Assembly (NCBI RefSeq): GCF_007679495.1
Contig: NZ_VEGP01000031.1
Coordinates: 5,076 to 58,651, forward strand
DNA length: 53,576 nucleotides
Direction of reading: 5' to 3'
From: Paenibacillus sp. 32O-W
Lineage (GTDB): Bacteria > Bacillota > Bacilli > Paenibacillales > NBRC-103111
The position numbers were made by a program, and so were the translations under genes. Below, in pieces: positions 7,590-16,432 of the stretch. A model generated the notes under the pieces. It was not told where the DNA came from. It did not search any database and saw only the letters and a list, made by a program, of their open reading frames with translations. Every line of letters begins with the position of its first letter. The first letter of the stretch is position 1.

Positions 7590-10253
7590 CTACCAATTGG
7601 AGCCCCCGGATTTATTATTGTTGTTTGAGCCGGAACCCCAGGAGGAACCGCCGGATTTGTTCGCTGAGGAGCTCGAACCCCATGTAGAGCCTCCGGACGT
7701 ATTCCGCGAAGAGGTTGAACTCCAAGAAGACCCTCCGGACGTATTCTGCGAGGAGCTGGAATCCCTTGTAGAGCTCCCGGAGGTATTCCGAGACGAGCCG
7801 TAACCCCATATAGAGCTTCCGGAAGGCTTGCGCGACGAGCTGGAACCCCATATAGAGGTTTCCGAGGAACTGGACCCCCAGCTTGAAGAGGAGGCCGCTG
7901 TCCGCTCTGAATATAGCTTACGCTGATATTCGTTATCCATTTCGTCAATAAGATATTGAACCTCGTTAACCTTCTCGGCTGCATCCATATAGAAGCCGGA
8001 GGCCATCAGGTTGTTCACTTCATAAAGAATATTGCGGTAGTTCTTCTCATATTTTCTCACCCGGATCTTCCTCCGGGTCCTGGCCACTGCAGATTGGAAG
8101 CTTGATTCCATAAAGCTGATCGCTTCCAGAGCATAGTTCTTTTCCCCTAATACGAATTCGACATGGATCACGAAATCGTCGATCCTGCCGGAAAATTCGC
8201 GGACATGCCGCTCAAGTTCCTGTAAAGAGTATGGGGTAGTATGGAGCATCGATTTCAACTTTTGAAACATGGGATAGATAATGGGGTAGGTTTCGTCCGG
8301 CCCTGCCCCCTCCAAGAAGATTAGCTTTTCATTTCTGGCCAACTGCGCAGATTCCATGAATTGCTTCCAGCTCTCATTCACGACCGTTCGCAGATCATCC
8401 ATAGCTTCGTTCAATTGCATGGAAATCGACTGGCAATGGCTTGAAATTTGATCCACCCCGTCAAGCCACTGAAGCATCTCATCCAGCTTTAGACGAGCCT
8501 CCTCAAAGTGTTGGTGATCATCATCCGTCAGCTTGATTACATTGGGAAGCTGAACGGCCGTATCCTGCATCATCCGTTTGGCAGCCTCCAGGGAAACGGC
8601 CAGGTCCACCCAATGCTCCTTAACGAAAGCCTCCCTCAGATCACTCAATATCTGCTCCAGATCGGCCTCGACCTTCGCGAACTCCGCTATTTTCTGCTTG
8701 ATGAATCGAATATCCTCCTGGTTCTTGCCCCGCAAATAAGCATGCCTCTTCGTCATCTCCAGTGCTTCCGCCAGCAGTTCGTCCATTCTTCCGGATATCT
8801 GGCGAATATTAGGCATATTTCCGACCCGCAGCTCTGCCGATAAGGGCTCCATATTCCTCTGCGCCTCATCCAGCTTGGAGTACGGATCGATTCCGACCAA
8901 TTTCAGGCAATGCTCGTTTATCCAACGCTCCAGCTCTTGTCTGCATTCCGACAACGTTTGAGGAAAGGCGTTATACTTATTCAACCATTGGGGCAGTTCT
9001 TCTGCCTCCTTGAACGCTTTCTCCATGGGCTGCGTTAACCCGGCGGCCGCTTCGCTCGCTCTTAAAGGATCGAACACCTTCAGATCGCGCACCCGACTAA
9101 GTTCCGCTTCCAACTCGGTCAATTCCTCCGTCATGCAGGTTAACGGAAAGGAGTGCTTCTCCGCAAGCCGTTGAACCGTCGATTGAGCGGCTTCCAGCTT
9201 CCCGGATAGGTCCTCGACCTTTCTAGTCACTTGACGTTCGGTTTCCCCCACCCGGACAATTTCCGGATAAATCTTCTCGAAGACAGCCTGACAATTCGCT
9301 ACTGTTAATCTGCCTTTACGAATTCCCTGGCGAAGAGCGAGCAGCCTGATAAAAAGGATCTTCGCCTCCATGTCCTGCTGCAGCTTGCCTAGATCAATCA
9401 ACAGCAGTGTGACAAGTTCGTTAAGCTGGTTGACCAGCTTCTCGGTCTGTCCTTGAACCAGCCCGACATAAGGCTTCAGTTCTTCGTTGGCATGACTGAC
9501 CTCAATCAGCAGTTGATTCGCTCGGGACCGCAGCTTGGACCACTGGATTTTGAGAATCATTCCATATAGTAATATCCATGCCAGAACAACCGAGGTGAGA
9601 ACGATAGCGATCAGAGTCCAGTTCCACTGGCTCAGAGGAGGTATTAAAGGTTTCTTGTCAACATCGGCAGAGGTTTCGGCCGGGCTCATGTCCCCCGCCT
9701 GCGGTTCAGGATCGGCAGCGGGAGCCTCCGGCTCCGGATCAGGGACAGAGGCAGGCTGGACCGCCTCGGCGTCTTCTGCCGCCAGTTCATGAACCGCATT
9801 CATCAGGTTCAAGCTGGCCTGAGCGAAATCCCCTTCTTTAGCCGCGGGAATGAAATACTCCTCCGTCAGCCTTCCAATCAGTTCACCGACATCGCCGCCG
9901 CCATAAAAGGATCGGGCGCTCCGCTGGAGCTCCTCGCTGACCAAATTCATTTCAATCCGCCGGTCCTGACTGGATATCAGCAGCAATATTTCATTATTTT
10001 GCAAACCCCATTCATTAAATACGCGTGTCGTATAATCGAACGGATCTTCACCCTGCAAGCTGTCGATCGTTAAAATATAGAAAGTATAGAGGGGGCCTTG
10101 AGCCGCCTGCTCCAACGAGGCCAGCGCTTCCTCACGAAACATGCCCGCCTGGTCCTGCACCGTTCCATTCTTCACAGGAGTATTTGCCGCCCAGACCATG
10201 ACCGGGCTCAATAGTAAACATAATAAGAGCAGGAAGCAGGTTAATTTCTTCAC
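7590..10253 (-). CDS. TPM-domain membrane protein with long coiled coil and Trp-Gly-Ser repeat tail
   Basis: From GTG at 10253 the protein has 887 residues. GGGGGAT lies 6 bases before this GTG, and an ATG 11 codons upstream lacks a ribosome binding site. Order of parts: signal peptide (KKLTCFLLLLCLLL, cut near AA/N at 22-24); TPM domain about 30-158; Pro/Glu/Ala-rich linker to about 205; membrane helix about 213-234 followed by KIQWSKLR; a long Glu/Leu-rich helical region about 240-780; and a tail of six roughly 14-residue repeats (about 802-887) mostly of the form WGSSSSxNxSGGSS, ending in Trp. The TPM domain should face outward and the coiled coil and tail inward. TPM proteins have been linked to phosphatase activity and photosystem repair in plants; the bacterial role is unclear. 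Confidence 0.8.
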   Translation of the reverse strand: MKKLTCFLLLLCLLLSPVMVWAANTPVKNGTVQDQAGMFREEALASLEQAAQGPLYTFYILTIDSLQGEDPFDYTTRVFNEWGLQNNEILLLISSQDRRIEMNLVSEELQRSARSFYGGGDVGELIGRLTEEYFIPAAKEGDFAQASLNLMNAVHELAAEDAEAVQPASVPDPEPEAPAADPEPQAGDMSPAETSADVDKKPLIPPLSQWNWTLIAIVLTSVVLAWILLYGMILKIQWSKLRSRANQLLIEVSHANEELKPYVGLVQGQTEKLVNQLNELVTLLLIDLGKLQQDMEAKILFIRLLALRQGIRKGRLTVANCQAVFEKIYPEIVRVGETERQVTRKVEDLSGKLEAAQSTVQRLAEKHSFPLTCMTEELTELEAELSRVRDLKVFDPLRASEAAAGLTQPMEKAFKEAEELPQWLNKYNAFPQTLSECRQELERWINEHCLKLVGIDPYSKLDEAQRNMEPLSAELRVGNMPNIRQISGRMDELLAEALEMTKRHAYLRGKNQEDIRFIKQKIAEFAKVEADLEQILSDLREAFVKEHWVDLAVSLEAAKRMMQDTAVQLPNVIKLTDDDHQHFEEARLKLDEMLQWLDGVDQISSHCQSISMQLNEAMDDLRTVVNESWKQFMESAQLARNEKLIFLEGAGPDETYPIIYPMFQKLKSMLHTTPYSLQELERHVREFSGRIDDFVIHVEFVLGEKNYALEAISFMESSFQSAVARTRRKIRVRKYEKNYRNILYEVNNLMASGFYMDAAEKVNEVQYLIDEMDNEYQRKLYSERTAASSSSWGSSSSETSIWGSSSSRKPSGSSIWGYGSSRNTSGSSTRDSSSSQNTSGGSSWSSTSSRNTSGGSTWGSSSSANKSGGSSWGSGSNNNNKSGGSNW
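7593..7850 (-). repeat. 42-bp coding repeats in the TPM-protein tail
   Basis: Six consecutive units of 14 codons (the last 16) encode Trp-anchored Ser/Gly/Asn repeats. Unit starts read WGSSSS, WGYGSS, RDSSSS, WSSTSS, WGSSSS and WGSGSN, and each ends with SG[SG]S. Copies are diverged, so the array is old or under selection for composition. Open frames on the plus strand here are shadows of the repeat. Confidence 0.8.
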
Positions 10254-10424
10254 AAGTCTATCCCCCATTTTCATGTCTATAATCATCAGTATACTGAAAA
10301 TAAAGGAAATTGGATAGAGATGGCAATTTTAACTTGTGCGTCGATTTATATGAAACGCGCTCGATCGCAATAATCTTCGCGCATTTTCGCTTGGCCGCAC
10401 CGAAAGTTGAGTTACAAACTATGC
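10254..10424. other. upstream region of the TPM gene
   Basis: This AT-richer stretch contains no convincing gene. It should hold the minus-strand promoter of the TPM-domain gene, but I cannot place a confident -35/-10 pair. Confidence 0.3.
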
Positions 10425-10462
10425 AAAAAAAGCCGCCCCCATCCAGAGAGGATGAAAGCGGC
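10425..10462 (-). terminator. rho-independent terminator of the ykoFEDC operon
   Basis: On the minus strand a stem closed by GCCGC/GCGGC, with an inner ATCC/GGAT pairing, is followed directly by seven T residues. It lies beyond the tandem repeat that follows ykoC. Confidence 0.8.
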
Positions 10463-10476
10463 CGCGGGGAATCCAC

Positions 10477-10622
10477 GCATCGGTCATTGCATCAATCATT
10501 GCATCGATCAACGCACTTCGGCCATTACATCGTCATGGCATCACCCATAACATCGGTCGTTACATCGATCATTGCACATCGGCCATTGCATCGCCATAGC
10601 ATCACCCATGACACCGGTCATT
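10477..10622. repeat. nested tandem repeat: about 12-bp units within a 61-bp duplication
   Basis: Twelve units of 11-14 bp with consensus RCATCGRTCATT run from 10477 to the stop codon of ykoC. Units 2-6 (10489-10549) and 7-11 (10550-10610) match in order, including the odd 14-, 11- and 12-base members, so a 61-bp block was duplicated. The array lies in the 3' untranslated part of the ykoFEDC transcript, before the terminator. No gene is convincing here. Confidence 0.8.
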
Positions 10623-11407
10623 TACAATTGCCCGGCGTACCACTGCAGCAAACCGAGCCTCCAGGAAATATAGAAGGAAAGCAGCAGGGCGGCAAGCATA
10701 CTCCCCAGGAAAATCCAATCCCGGGCCTGCACCTTAACCTTCTGATAGAAGGTCCGGTCGCGTGAACCGGTAAACCCTTTGGATTCCATCGCTACGGCTG
10801 TTCTCTCCGCCTTGCGTATGGCGCTGGCCAACAGAGGGATGACGTAACGGCGGATTTGCTTCAGCTTCCCACGAAACCCTCCGCTTCGGTTGATCCCCCT
10901 TACTCGATGGGCATTCTGCAATATTTGCAGCTCCTCCTTGAATAGCGGAAGGAAGCGATAGCCCGCCATAATGCTGTAGGCCAGCTTGGGGGACAGCTTG
11001 AACTGCTGCATCAGGCTAAGCATCAAGCGGGTGGAATCGGTCGTGAAGACGAACATCAGAGACAGGGCTGCGAAGCTTAGCATCCGTGCGGCCAACGAAG
11101 CTCCGCGAATCAAGGCCTCTTGGGTAACCTCCAGCCATCCCAACCGCAGAAGTATCGTCTCAGCTCCTCCCTCCGGCACCTTGGCAAATAGTATCGCCGT
11201 CCAAATATAGCCCAAAGCAACGATCAGGAAGGGAGAGAAAAACAGCAGCCACTTCTTGGCCGGGACCCGGCCGAATATAAAAGTGATCCCGATCGTCCAG
11301 GACAAAAAGAGGAGAGGAGTAAGGGGATCGAACACGAGAGCAAGCAAACAGACGCAAAGCAGAACGGCAGCCACCTTGATCCCCGGATTAATGCTCTGTA
11401 ATACCAT
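10622..11407 (-). CDS. ykoC: ECF transporter T component (YkoC-like)
   Basis: This is the transmembrane coupling subunit of an energy-coupling factor importer. It links the substrate-binding S component (YkoE) to the ATPases (YkoD). From ATG at 11407 (261 aa, preceded by GGAGAGG) the protein has hydrophobic segments at the N-terminus, middle and extreme C-terminus, and the cytoplasmic coupling region contains MAMESKGFTGS, a variant of the ECF-T A-[RK]-G signature, and AHRVRGI. An upstream in-frame extension is spurious because it overlaps the ATPase gene. The start overlaps the end of ykoD by about 20 bases, suggesting translational coupling. The last gene of the TPP-controlled operon. Confidence 0.88.
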   Translation of the reverse strand: MVLQSINPGIKVAAVLLCVCLLALVFDPLTPLLFLSWTIGITFIFGRVPAKKWLLFFSPFLIVALGYIWTAILFAKVPEGGAETILLRLGWLEVTQEALIRGASLAARMLSFAALSLMFVFTTDSTRLMLSLMQQFKLSPKLAYSIMAGYRFLPLFKEELQILQNAHRVRGINRSGGFRGKLKQIRRYVIPLLASAIRKAERTAVAMESKGFTGSRDRTFYQKVKVQARDWIFLGSMLAALLLSFYISWRLGLLQWYAGQL

Positions 11408-13181
11408 AAGGCAGCCTCTCCTGATCGGTAAGATGAACCTGCTCACCGAGCACCTTCCATACGGAAACCGGTATCGGCAGCAAGAGCCGGGCCTCCTCCA
11501 GCAGATCGGAGGAATAGTCCCACAGCTCAAACGGCGTGCCCGCAAAACGAAGACGGCCGGCTATCAACACGGCAACCCGGTCCGCATACTGCCGCACCAG
11601 CTCCATGTCATGAGTAATCATGACAACCGATTTGCCCTGTTCCTTCAACTGAACCAACAGATTCATAAGCTGCCCTGCCGTGTATGCGTCCTGACCGAAG
11701 GTCGGCTCGTCCAGCACCAGTATCCTCTGCTCGTCGGCGAGCATGGAGGCCACGCTGAGCCTTCTCTTCTGCCCCTGGCTGAGGGCAAACGGGTTCTCTT
11801 CGGCCAACTCCGCCAAACGAAACATACGCAGCGACTCTTGTACCCGCTCGCTAATTTCCCGCTCCGGCATTCCTTGAATCCGCAGGCTTAAGGCCACCTC
11901 TTCAAATACCGATGAGGTGACGAACTGGTGCTCGGGATTCTGGAATACAAGCCCGACTTGCCGGCGCAGCTCTCTCTCGTTCCAAGAAGATAAGGGACGA
12001 CCATAGAGCGCAATCTCCCCTTGAGAAGGACCGGATAAAATCCCTGCCAATGCATGAGATAGGGTCGTTTTCCCAGCACCGTTAGGTCCTACAATGGCGA
12101 GCAGTTCGCCCGGATAAAGCTCCAGGCTCAGTTCCTGCAGAACAGGCTTGTCTTTGCGGGAATAGGAAAATTGATTTAGCGTCATAAGAGGGGACTTCGC
12201 AGCAAGAGCTTGCTCCTGCCCACATCGGGGCGGTACGGCCCCGCTGGCTGCCGGGTCCCCCTCCACCCCGGCATCCGGACAGCGAAGCGCAGCCGCCAAT
12301 TCCGCCCATCCCCGGTAGGGCTCCTGAATTCCCGCCAGCAGCTCCCGCTCCGTCAGCGGATCATGACTGCCGGCATAGATGCCTTGAGCCCGCCAATCCT
12401 TCCCCATCCTGTAGGCCGTCGGCCACCATATCCCTTCCTCCCGGCTCCATTCTTCATGCCTGTGGAAGAAATCCCTCAATCCTCCCTGGTACACCAGCTT
12501 CCCCCGGCGATCCATCGCCACAGCCCGATTGGCGACCGTCATCCAGTCATCCAGCTTATGCTCGATAATTACGAGCGTCAATGAGCTTCTCTTCCGCAAA
12601 CGGTCTATCATGCAGACGAATTCCCGGGTCGACAGCGGATCCAGATTGGCCGTCGGCTCATCCAGAATGAGGACGCCGGGCTCCATAGCCAGAACGCATG
12701 CCAGGGCCAGCTTCTGCTTCATTCCGCCGGAGAGCTGATGGAGCTTGGACCTTCTGTATTCCGCAAGCCCTGTCCAATTCAGTGCCCGGTCGATTCGCGC
12801 GTCCATCTCCTCCGGAGGGACCGCCAGGTTTTCCAGGCCGAAGGCCACCTCATCCTCGACAGTCACCATACAGAACTGACTCTCCGGATCCTGGAAGACC
12901 ATTCCGATGCGGCGGCTAATTTCCGAACGGCTGTAAGAGCTTATTTCCCGGCCCTGCAGCAGAATTGTTCCGTCAGAATGACCATCCACCGCCTCCGGAT
13001 ACAGGCCGTTCATACAGTAAGCGAGCGTGCTCTTGCCCGAGCCGCTCGGCCCCAGCAGAAGAACCGCATCGTTCTCCGCTACTTCGAAGCTGACGTTATC
13101 GATGACCGGAGCCGACTCTTCATCGTAAGCAAACGTCCACCGGCGCACCTCCAGCAGACGGGAGTTAGCCTGCAATGTCAT
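11388..13181 (-). CDS. ykoD: duplicated ABC ATPase of the ECF thiamine-precursor importer (YkoD-like)
   Basis: Two complete ABC domains lie in one chain (597 aa from ATG at 13181). Domain 1 has GPSGSGKST at about 44-52, LSGGMKQKLA and LILDEPTANLDP. Domain 2 has GPNGAGKTT, LSQGQKRRLS and LVLDEPTFGQD. Each has a Q-loop in VFQDPE / VFQNPE. The linker between domains is low complexity, rich in Gly, Ala and Pro. The start overlaps the end of ykoE by about 17 bases; an in-frame ATG 12 codons upstream lies further inside ykoE and is less likely. The protein powers the YkoE/YkoC transporter in the cytoplasm, as in B. subtilis ykoFEDC. Confidence 0.9.
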   Translation of the reverse strand: MTLQANSRLLEVRRWTFAYDEESAPVIDNVSFEVAENDAVLLLGPSGSGKSTLAYCMNGLYPEAVDGHSDGTILLQGREISSYSRSEISRRIGMVFQDPESQFCMVTVEDEVAFGLENLAVPPEEMDARIDRALNWTGLAEYRRSKLHQLSGGMKQKLALACVLAMEPGVLILDEPTANLDPLSTREFVCMIDRLRKRSSLTLVIIEHKLDDWMTVANRAVAMDRRGKLVYQGGLRDFFHRHEEWSREEGIWWPTAYRMGKDWRAQGIYAGSHDPLTERELLAGIQEPYRGWAELAAALRCPDAGVEGDPAASGAVPPRCGQEQALAAKSPLMTLNQFSYSRKDKPVLQELSLELYPGELLAIVGPNGAGKTTLSHALAGILSGPSQGEIALYGRPLSSWNERELRRQVGLVFQNPEHQFVTSSVFEEVALSLRIQGMPEREISERVQESLRMFRLAELAEENPFALSQGQKRRLSVASMLADEQRILVLDEPTFGQDAYTAGQLMNLLVQLKEQGKSVVMITHDMELVRQYADRVAVLIAGRLRFAGTPFELWDYSSDLLEEARLLLPIPVSVWKVLGEQVHLTDQERLPYGITEH

Positions 13182-13755
13182 GATGCTCTCTCTTTCTTGC
13201 GGATTTGGCAATGGCAAAGCCTCTCAGCACCCCGGTCTTGGCCAGGCCGTCCGCCACCCCTTTGCCCAACAGGCCGGCCAGAACAGCCCCGCTGATGAGG
13301 CGAAGAATGAACATGGCCGTGACGTATCCCGGGTGAAGAGCCGCATAGCCCGAGACGAAGAAGCCCCACACGAAGCTGAACACCGCCGAGCCCATTCCCG
13401 CGCAGACCAGCACCCAGGTCGAATAGCGCTGCCAGCCGGTAGCGGCAAATACAGCCTCCGCCCCGAGCCCCTGAATCATCCCCGACAGCAGCAGTCTGGG
13501 GCCGGCCACATTGCCCATCAGCAGCTCGATGGCTGCGGTAATCGTCTCGGACACGAAAGCCGCCCCCGGTTTGCGGATAATGTAAGCGGCGATGATGGAT
13601 ACAATGAACCAGATGCCGAAGATAAACTCGTAGCCAATCGGGCCCATCAGGCCGACCAAGACATTGCCGAATTGTAGGAAAGCCAGATAGACTACGGCAA
13701 AAACGACCGATAACGCGGCAAGCACTACCACCTCGCGAAGCTTCCAGCGCTTCAT
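13165..13755 (-). CDS. ykoE: ECF S component for thiamine precursor (YkoE-like)
   Basis: A 196-aa integral membrane protein with about five to six hydrophobic segments and a short basic C-terminus. Position between ykoF and ykoD, size and membrane pattern fit YkoE, the substrate-specificity subunit thought to import hydroxymethylpyrimidine or a thiamine degradation product. AGAGGGGG lies about 9 bases before the ATG. It shares the transcript that begins at the TPP riboswitch. Substrate assignment rests on family and riboswitch, not on visible binding residues. Confidence 0.88.
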   Translation of the reverse strand: MKRWKLREVVVLAALSVVFAVVYLAFLQFGNVLVGLMGPIGYEFIFGIWFIVSIIAAYIIRKPGAAFVSETITAAIELLMGNVAGPRLLLSGMIQGLGAEAVFAATGWQRYSTWVLVCAGMGSAVFSFVWGFFVSGYAALHPGYVTAMFILRLISGAVLAGLLGKGVADGLAKTGVLRGFAIAKSARKREHHDIAG

Positions 13756-13769
13756 TACGGCAGCCCCCT

Positions 13770-14372
13770 CTACACTCTGTCCGGCTTCCTGGAAGGGCTG
13801 TTCGCAGAAAGCACGGCCGTCATGGTCACATGGGAAGCGAGCTTGCTCGCATTCACGAACGATTCTTCCAAAGAGGCAAACACTTCATGGGCATCCCCGT
13901 CCAATCGGCTCGCATAGTGAACACCGCCGCTGAAGGTTCCTCGCGCTTTGGCCCGTTCGATTTGGTCATAAATGATTTTCATATAGTCGGGGTTCCCGAG
14001 AGGATACAGGGCGAACTGGCAAGCCGTCTCGACCGAATGCTGCCGCAAACCGGCCTCATTCATCCTCTCCTCATCCTCAGACAAATAGACGTCTCCTTCA
14101 CTATCGCCCGGACAGCCTATAGAGAAGGTCCCGTTCCATACGACATGCAACTCGGAGACAGCAGTCTGAATGTAAACCGCCTTGGCCACATCGAAGACAT
14201 GCTCGGCCTTCCCCCGAATGCAGGTGCTGATATCATCCGTGCTCATCCATACTTTAGATCGATCCACCTTCTCCAACACGCCCATAATGATTTCTACGAA
14301 CCGGTCCGACATGGGATAAAGAGAGAACCGGCAGCCGACGATCCGACTGGCTCCACAACCTGTCTGTTCCAT
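13770..14372 (-). CDS. ykoF: thiamine/HMP-binding protein YkoF
   Basis: A 200-aa soluble protein made of two similar halves (CRFSLYPMSDRFVEIIMGVL and CQFALYPLGNPDYMKIIYDQ), matching the tandem ACT-like fold of YkoF. B. subtilis YkoF binds thiamine, with the HMP moiety as the key determinant, and is encoded first in ykoFEDC, as here. There is no signal peptide, so it is cytoplasmic. GGAGGGTG lies 7 bases before the ATG. It is the first gene after the TPP riboswitch and its terminator. Confidence 0.92.
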   Translation of the reverse strand: MEQTGCGASRIVGCRFSLYPMSDRFVEIIMGVLEKVDRSKVWMSTDDISTCIRGKAEHVFDVAKAVYIQTAVSELHVVWNGTFSIGCPGDSEGDVYLSEDEERMNEAGLRQHSVETACQFALYPLGNPDYMKIIYDQIERAKARGTFSGGVHYASRLDGDAHEVFASLEESFVNASKLASHVTMTAVLSANSPSRKPDRV

Positions 14373-14407
14373 TTGCGAACACCCTCCATGTAAATGGTTT
14401 TGAGCAA

Positions 14408-14440
14408 ATAAAAAAACTGCACCCGGGCAAGATGCAGTTT
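14408..14440 (-). terminator. terminator of the TPP riboswitch expression platform
   Basis: On the minus strand a 7-bp stem (AACTGCA / TGCAGTT) is followed by a run of T residues, between the TPP aptamer and ykoF. This is the usual transcription-attenuation arrangement: TPP binding should favour this hairpin and switch the operon off. Confidence 0.85.
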
Positions 14441-14469
14441 AAACACAAGGCTAAAATAACGTTGTGCAG

Positions 14470-14558
14470 CTACACTTCCCCACGCTAGCATTACCTAGAT
14501 CGGGTCCAAAGGGATCGGACAGCGTCCGTCTCAGCCGATTACGGCACCCCTAGTGCAT
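14470..14558 (-). promoter_or_regulatory. TPP riboswitch (THI element)
   Basis: Read on the minus strand, the conserved blocks appear in order: AGGGGTGCC, GGCTGAGA, CCCTTTGGACCCGATCT, GGTAATGCTAGCGTGGGGAA. The closing P1 helix pairs CACT (near 14555) with AGTG (near 14473). It controls ykoFEDC, as in other Bacillales. Confidence 0.95.
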
Positions 14559-14655
14559 TTGAATGAATATGCAGTTTTTTCATTGCTTGAGTCTTATCGT
14601 AGTGGAGTGCTTCCGGTTTGTCAATTGGCCCATCGGGCCTATTTCGGTGAAACGC

Positions 14656-14685
14656 AGCATTCCCCCGCTATTGCAGGGGAATGCT
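14656..14685. terminator. hairpin after the lplA-like gene
   Basis: A 10-bp stem (AGCATTCCCC / GGGGAATGCT) lies 43 bases past the stop of the solute-binding protein gene. On the minus strand only a short GTTTC follows, so it is a moderate terminator candidate. Confidence 0.5.
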
Positions 14686-14727
14686 CATTTAGCCCGATGC
14701 TGAGAGCTCATACTTACGTTATTGGGG

Positions 14728-16365
14728 TTATTTCACAGCGTCAAACCCGCCGCCTTCGCGAATTTGTTTCGTGTAGTTTTCGAAAATTTCTCTTCCCTTA
14801 TGCTTGGTCATCAGCTCCTCCAAATACTCGGGCCACTTGTCGGCCGGCAGATCGCCGAAGACGATTTTCGCATGAGTCGAGTTCATTTCCTTCCGGTAAT
14901 CGGCAATATTGATGCCGGCCGGCGGTGTCACATAAGGTCCTCCAGTGTAAGGAACCGATTTATAGCTGAGCAATTCTTCCACGATAGCGCGGTCCCGTTC
15001 CGTTTCTTTCGGATTGATGATTTCCAGTCCGATTGGACTAGTATCGGAAACCCGGGTGAAGAAATCGTAAATCTGCAGGAATTTACCGTTCTCTTCGTTG
15101 ATCTTTTGGATGACGTCCGGTTTTAACGTGACCTTGTTGCCTTCTCTCGTATAGGACTCGTTCTCCAGGCCGTAATGCGTCAGCAGGAAACCTTCCGGAC
15201 TGGCCAGATAATCGAGGATGGCCATCATTCTTTTCACCTTATCCGGTTCTTGCTCGGCCAGCTGCTTGGGAACAACAAAGCCGAAGGAGCCTTGCGGATC
15301 CGTCTTGATCCCTTTGGCATCAGGGAAAGGATTGAACGGAACGATATCCGCTTCCGGATTGATTTGTCTTGCCCGGCTCACCGCGCTCGTCTCCACACTC
15401 TCCAGCGCAAAATCGCGGCCACCGGCTTTAACGATTCCCGCCTTGCCTTCGATGATCTTATTGAGATGCTCCGACCCCTTATTCAAGAACCAGTTGGGAT
15501 CGACAATACCTTCCGCAATAGTATCTTTGATTTCCTGCAGTACCTTGACCGTATCCGGGTGGGAACCGGCGTCCACCAGCTTTCCTTCGTCAATATACAT
15601 GGAGGCGTAGAAGCCGTTCTTGACCCAATGAGGCCAATCGAATCCGACATTGGCCCCATTGCCGGAAGTGGTGAAGCCGTAGGTGTCATTTTTGCCGTTC
15701 CCGTCGGGATCGTTAAAAGTAAATTGCCGCATCGCTTCCAGCATTTCCTCATAATTGGTCGGCACCGGAAGGCCTAATTTATCCAGCCAATCCTTACGAA
15801 TATACCAAGCGCTGTACGCTGTAAGATCAAATGGAGTCGGCGCCCGCAGGCCGTCGTCTACCCCTTCAATCGTATAATAGCCTTTGAATTCGTTATCGCT
15901 AATCCATTTATAGTAATTGGGCATCGCCTCTTTAGTCATGAATGGGCGCAGATCGGCCACCAGACCGTCTTTGGCGTAGGTTTGGGAATCCCTCCCGCCG
16001 ACGACTGCCAAATCCGGCGGAGTATTGGAGGCGAACCTTACATTGACTTTATTGGTCGAGTCCGGTCCGGCCGCCATATGGGTGATTTTCAGATTGACAT
16101 TAAATTTCTCATCGATCGTTTTCTTGACGAAATCTTTATCTTCACTTGGAAGCGACCCTCCCGTACCGGTTGGGACAAAAAACTCAATATCATACTTTTT
16201 CCCCATATCATCCGTCTTGGGTGCCTCCGAAGGCTGTGTGGATGCAGAGGCATCCGGTGACGGGTTGGCCGCCGGTGCCGGTTCCGACTTGCCGCACCCG
16301 GTAAGCACAAGCATAGCCCCCATAATAATGGATAAAGATCCTCCTGCTATTGGTTTAATGCGCAT
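14728..16365 (-). CDS. extracellular solute-binding lipoprotein of a sugar ABC importer (LplA-like)
   Basis: This is the substrate-capturing lipoprotein of the importer encoded with the two permeases upstream. From ATG at 16365 (545 aa, preceded by AAAGGGGAAG) the N-terminus is a signal peptide ending in the lipobox LVLTGC, with lipidated Cys 24, then a Pro/Ala/Ser-rich spacer. The mature part has family 1 solute-binding features (PPDLAVVGG, AWYIRKDWLDKLGLPVP, DPDGNGKNDTYGF, a possible calcium loop). Length and the B-C-A gene order fit LplA/YtcQ-type binding proteins of Paenibacillus, which handle oligosaccharides. The sugar cannot be named. It is the last gene of the transcript. Confidence 0.88.
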   Translation of the reverse strand: MRIKPIAGGSLSIIMGAMLVLTGCGKSEPAPAANPSPDASASTQPSEAPKTDDMGKKYDIEFFVPTGTGGSLPSEDKDFVKKTIDEKFNVNLKITHMAAGPDSTNKVNVRFASNTPPDLAVVGGRDSQTYAKDGLVADLRPFMTKEAMPNYYKWISDNEFKGYYTIEGVDDGLRAPTPFDLTAYSAWYIRKDWLDKLGLPVPTNYEEMLEAMRQFTFNDPDGNGKNDTYGFTTSGNGANVGFDWPHWVKNGFYASMYIDEGKLVDAGSHPDTVKVLQEIKDTIAEGIVDPNWFLNKGSEHLNKIIEGKAGIVKAGGRDFALESVETSAVSRARQINPEADIVPFNPFPDAKGIKTDPQGSFGFVVPKQLAEQEPDKVKRMMAILDYLASPEGFLLTHYGLENESYTREGNKVTLKPDVIQKINEENGKFLQIYDFFTRVSDTSPIGLEIINPKETERDRAIVEELLSYKSVPYTGGPYVTPPAGINIADYRKEMNSTHAKIVFGDLPADKWPEYLEELMTKHKGREIFENYTKQIREGGGFDAVK

Positions 16366-16432
16366 TGGACTTCCCCTTTCCATGTTTTTGTAAAATGGCT
16401 TTTTAGCTATTGCATATCGTAGTTAGCCTTCA

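Noticed and set aside
7378-7803. Plus-strand open frame rich in Glu/Pro/Leu opposite the TPM repeat tail
   Set aside because: It is the antisense of the 42-bp repeats; periodic coding on the minus strand keeps the opposite frames open, and the ribosome binding site is absent.
10477-10622. CRISPR-like array
   Set aside because: Units are 11-14 bp and adjoin one another without spacers, and no cas genes are near.
10310-10765. Plus-strand frame with His-Ser-Leu-His repeats
   Set aside because: It arises from the 12-bp repeat and the antisense of ykoC; there is no start signal.
11256-11891. Plus-strand frame of 211 codons opposite ykoC/ykoD
   Set aside because: Shadow of two well-defined ECF genes.
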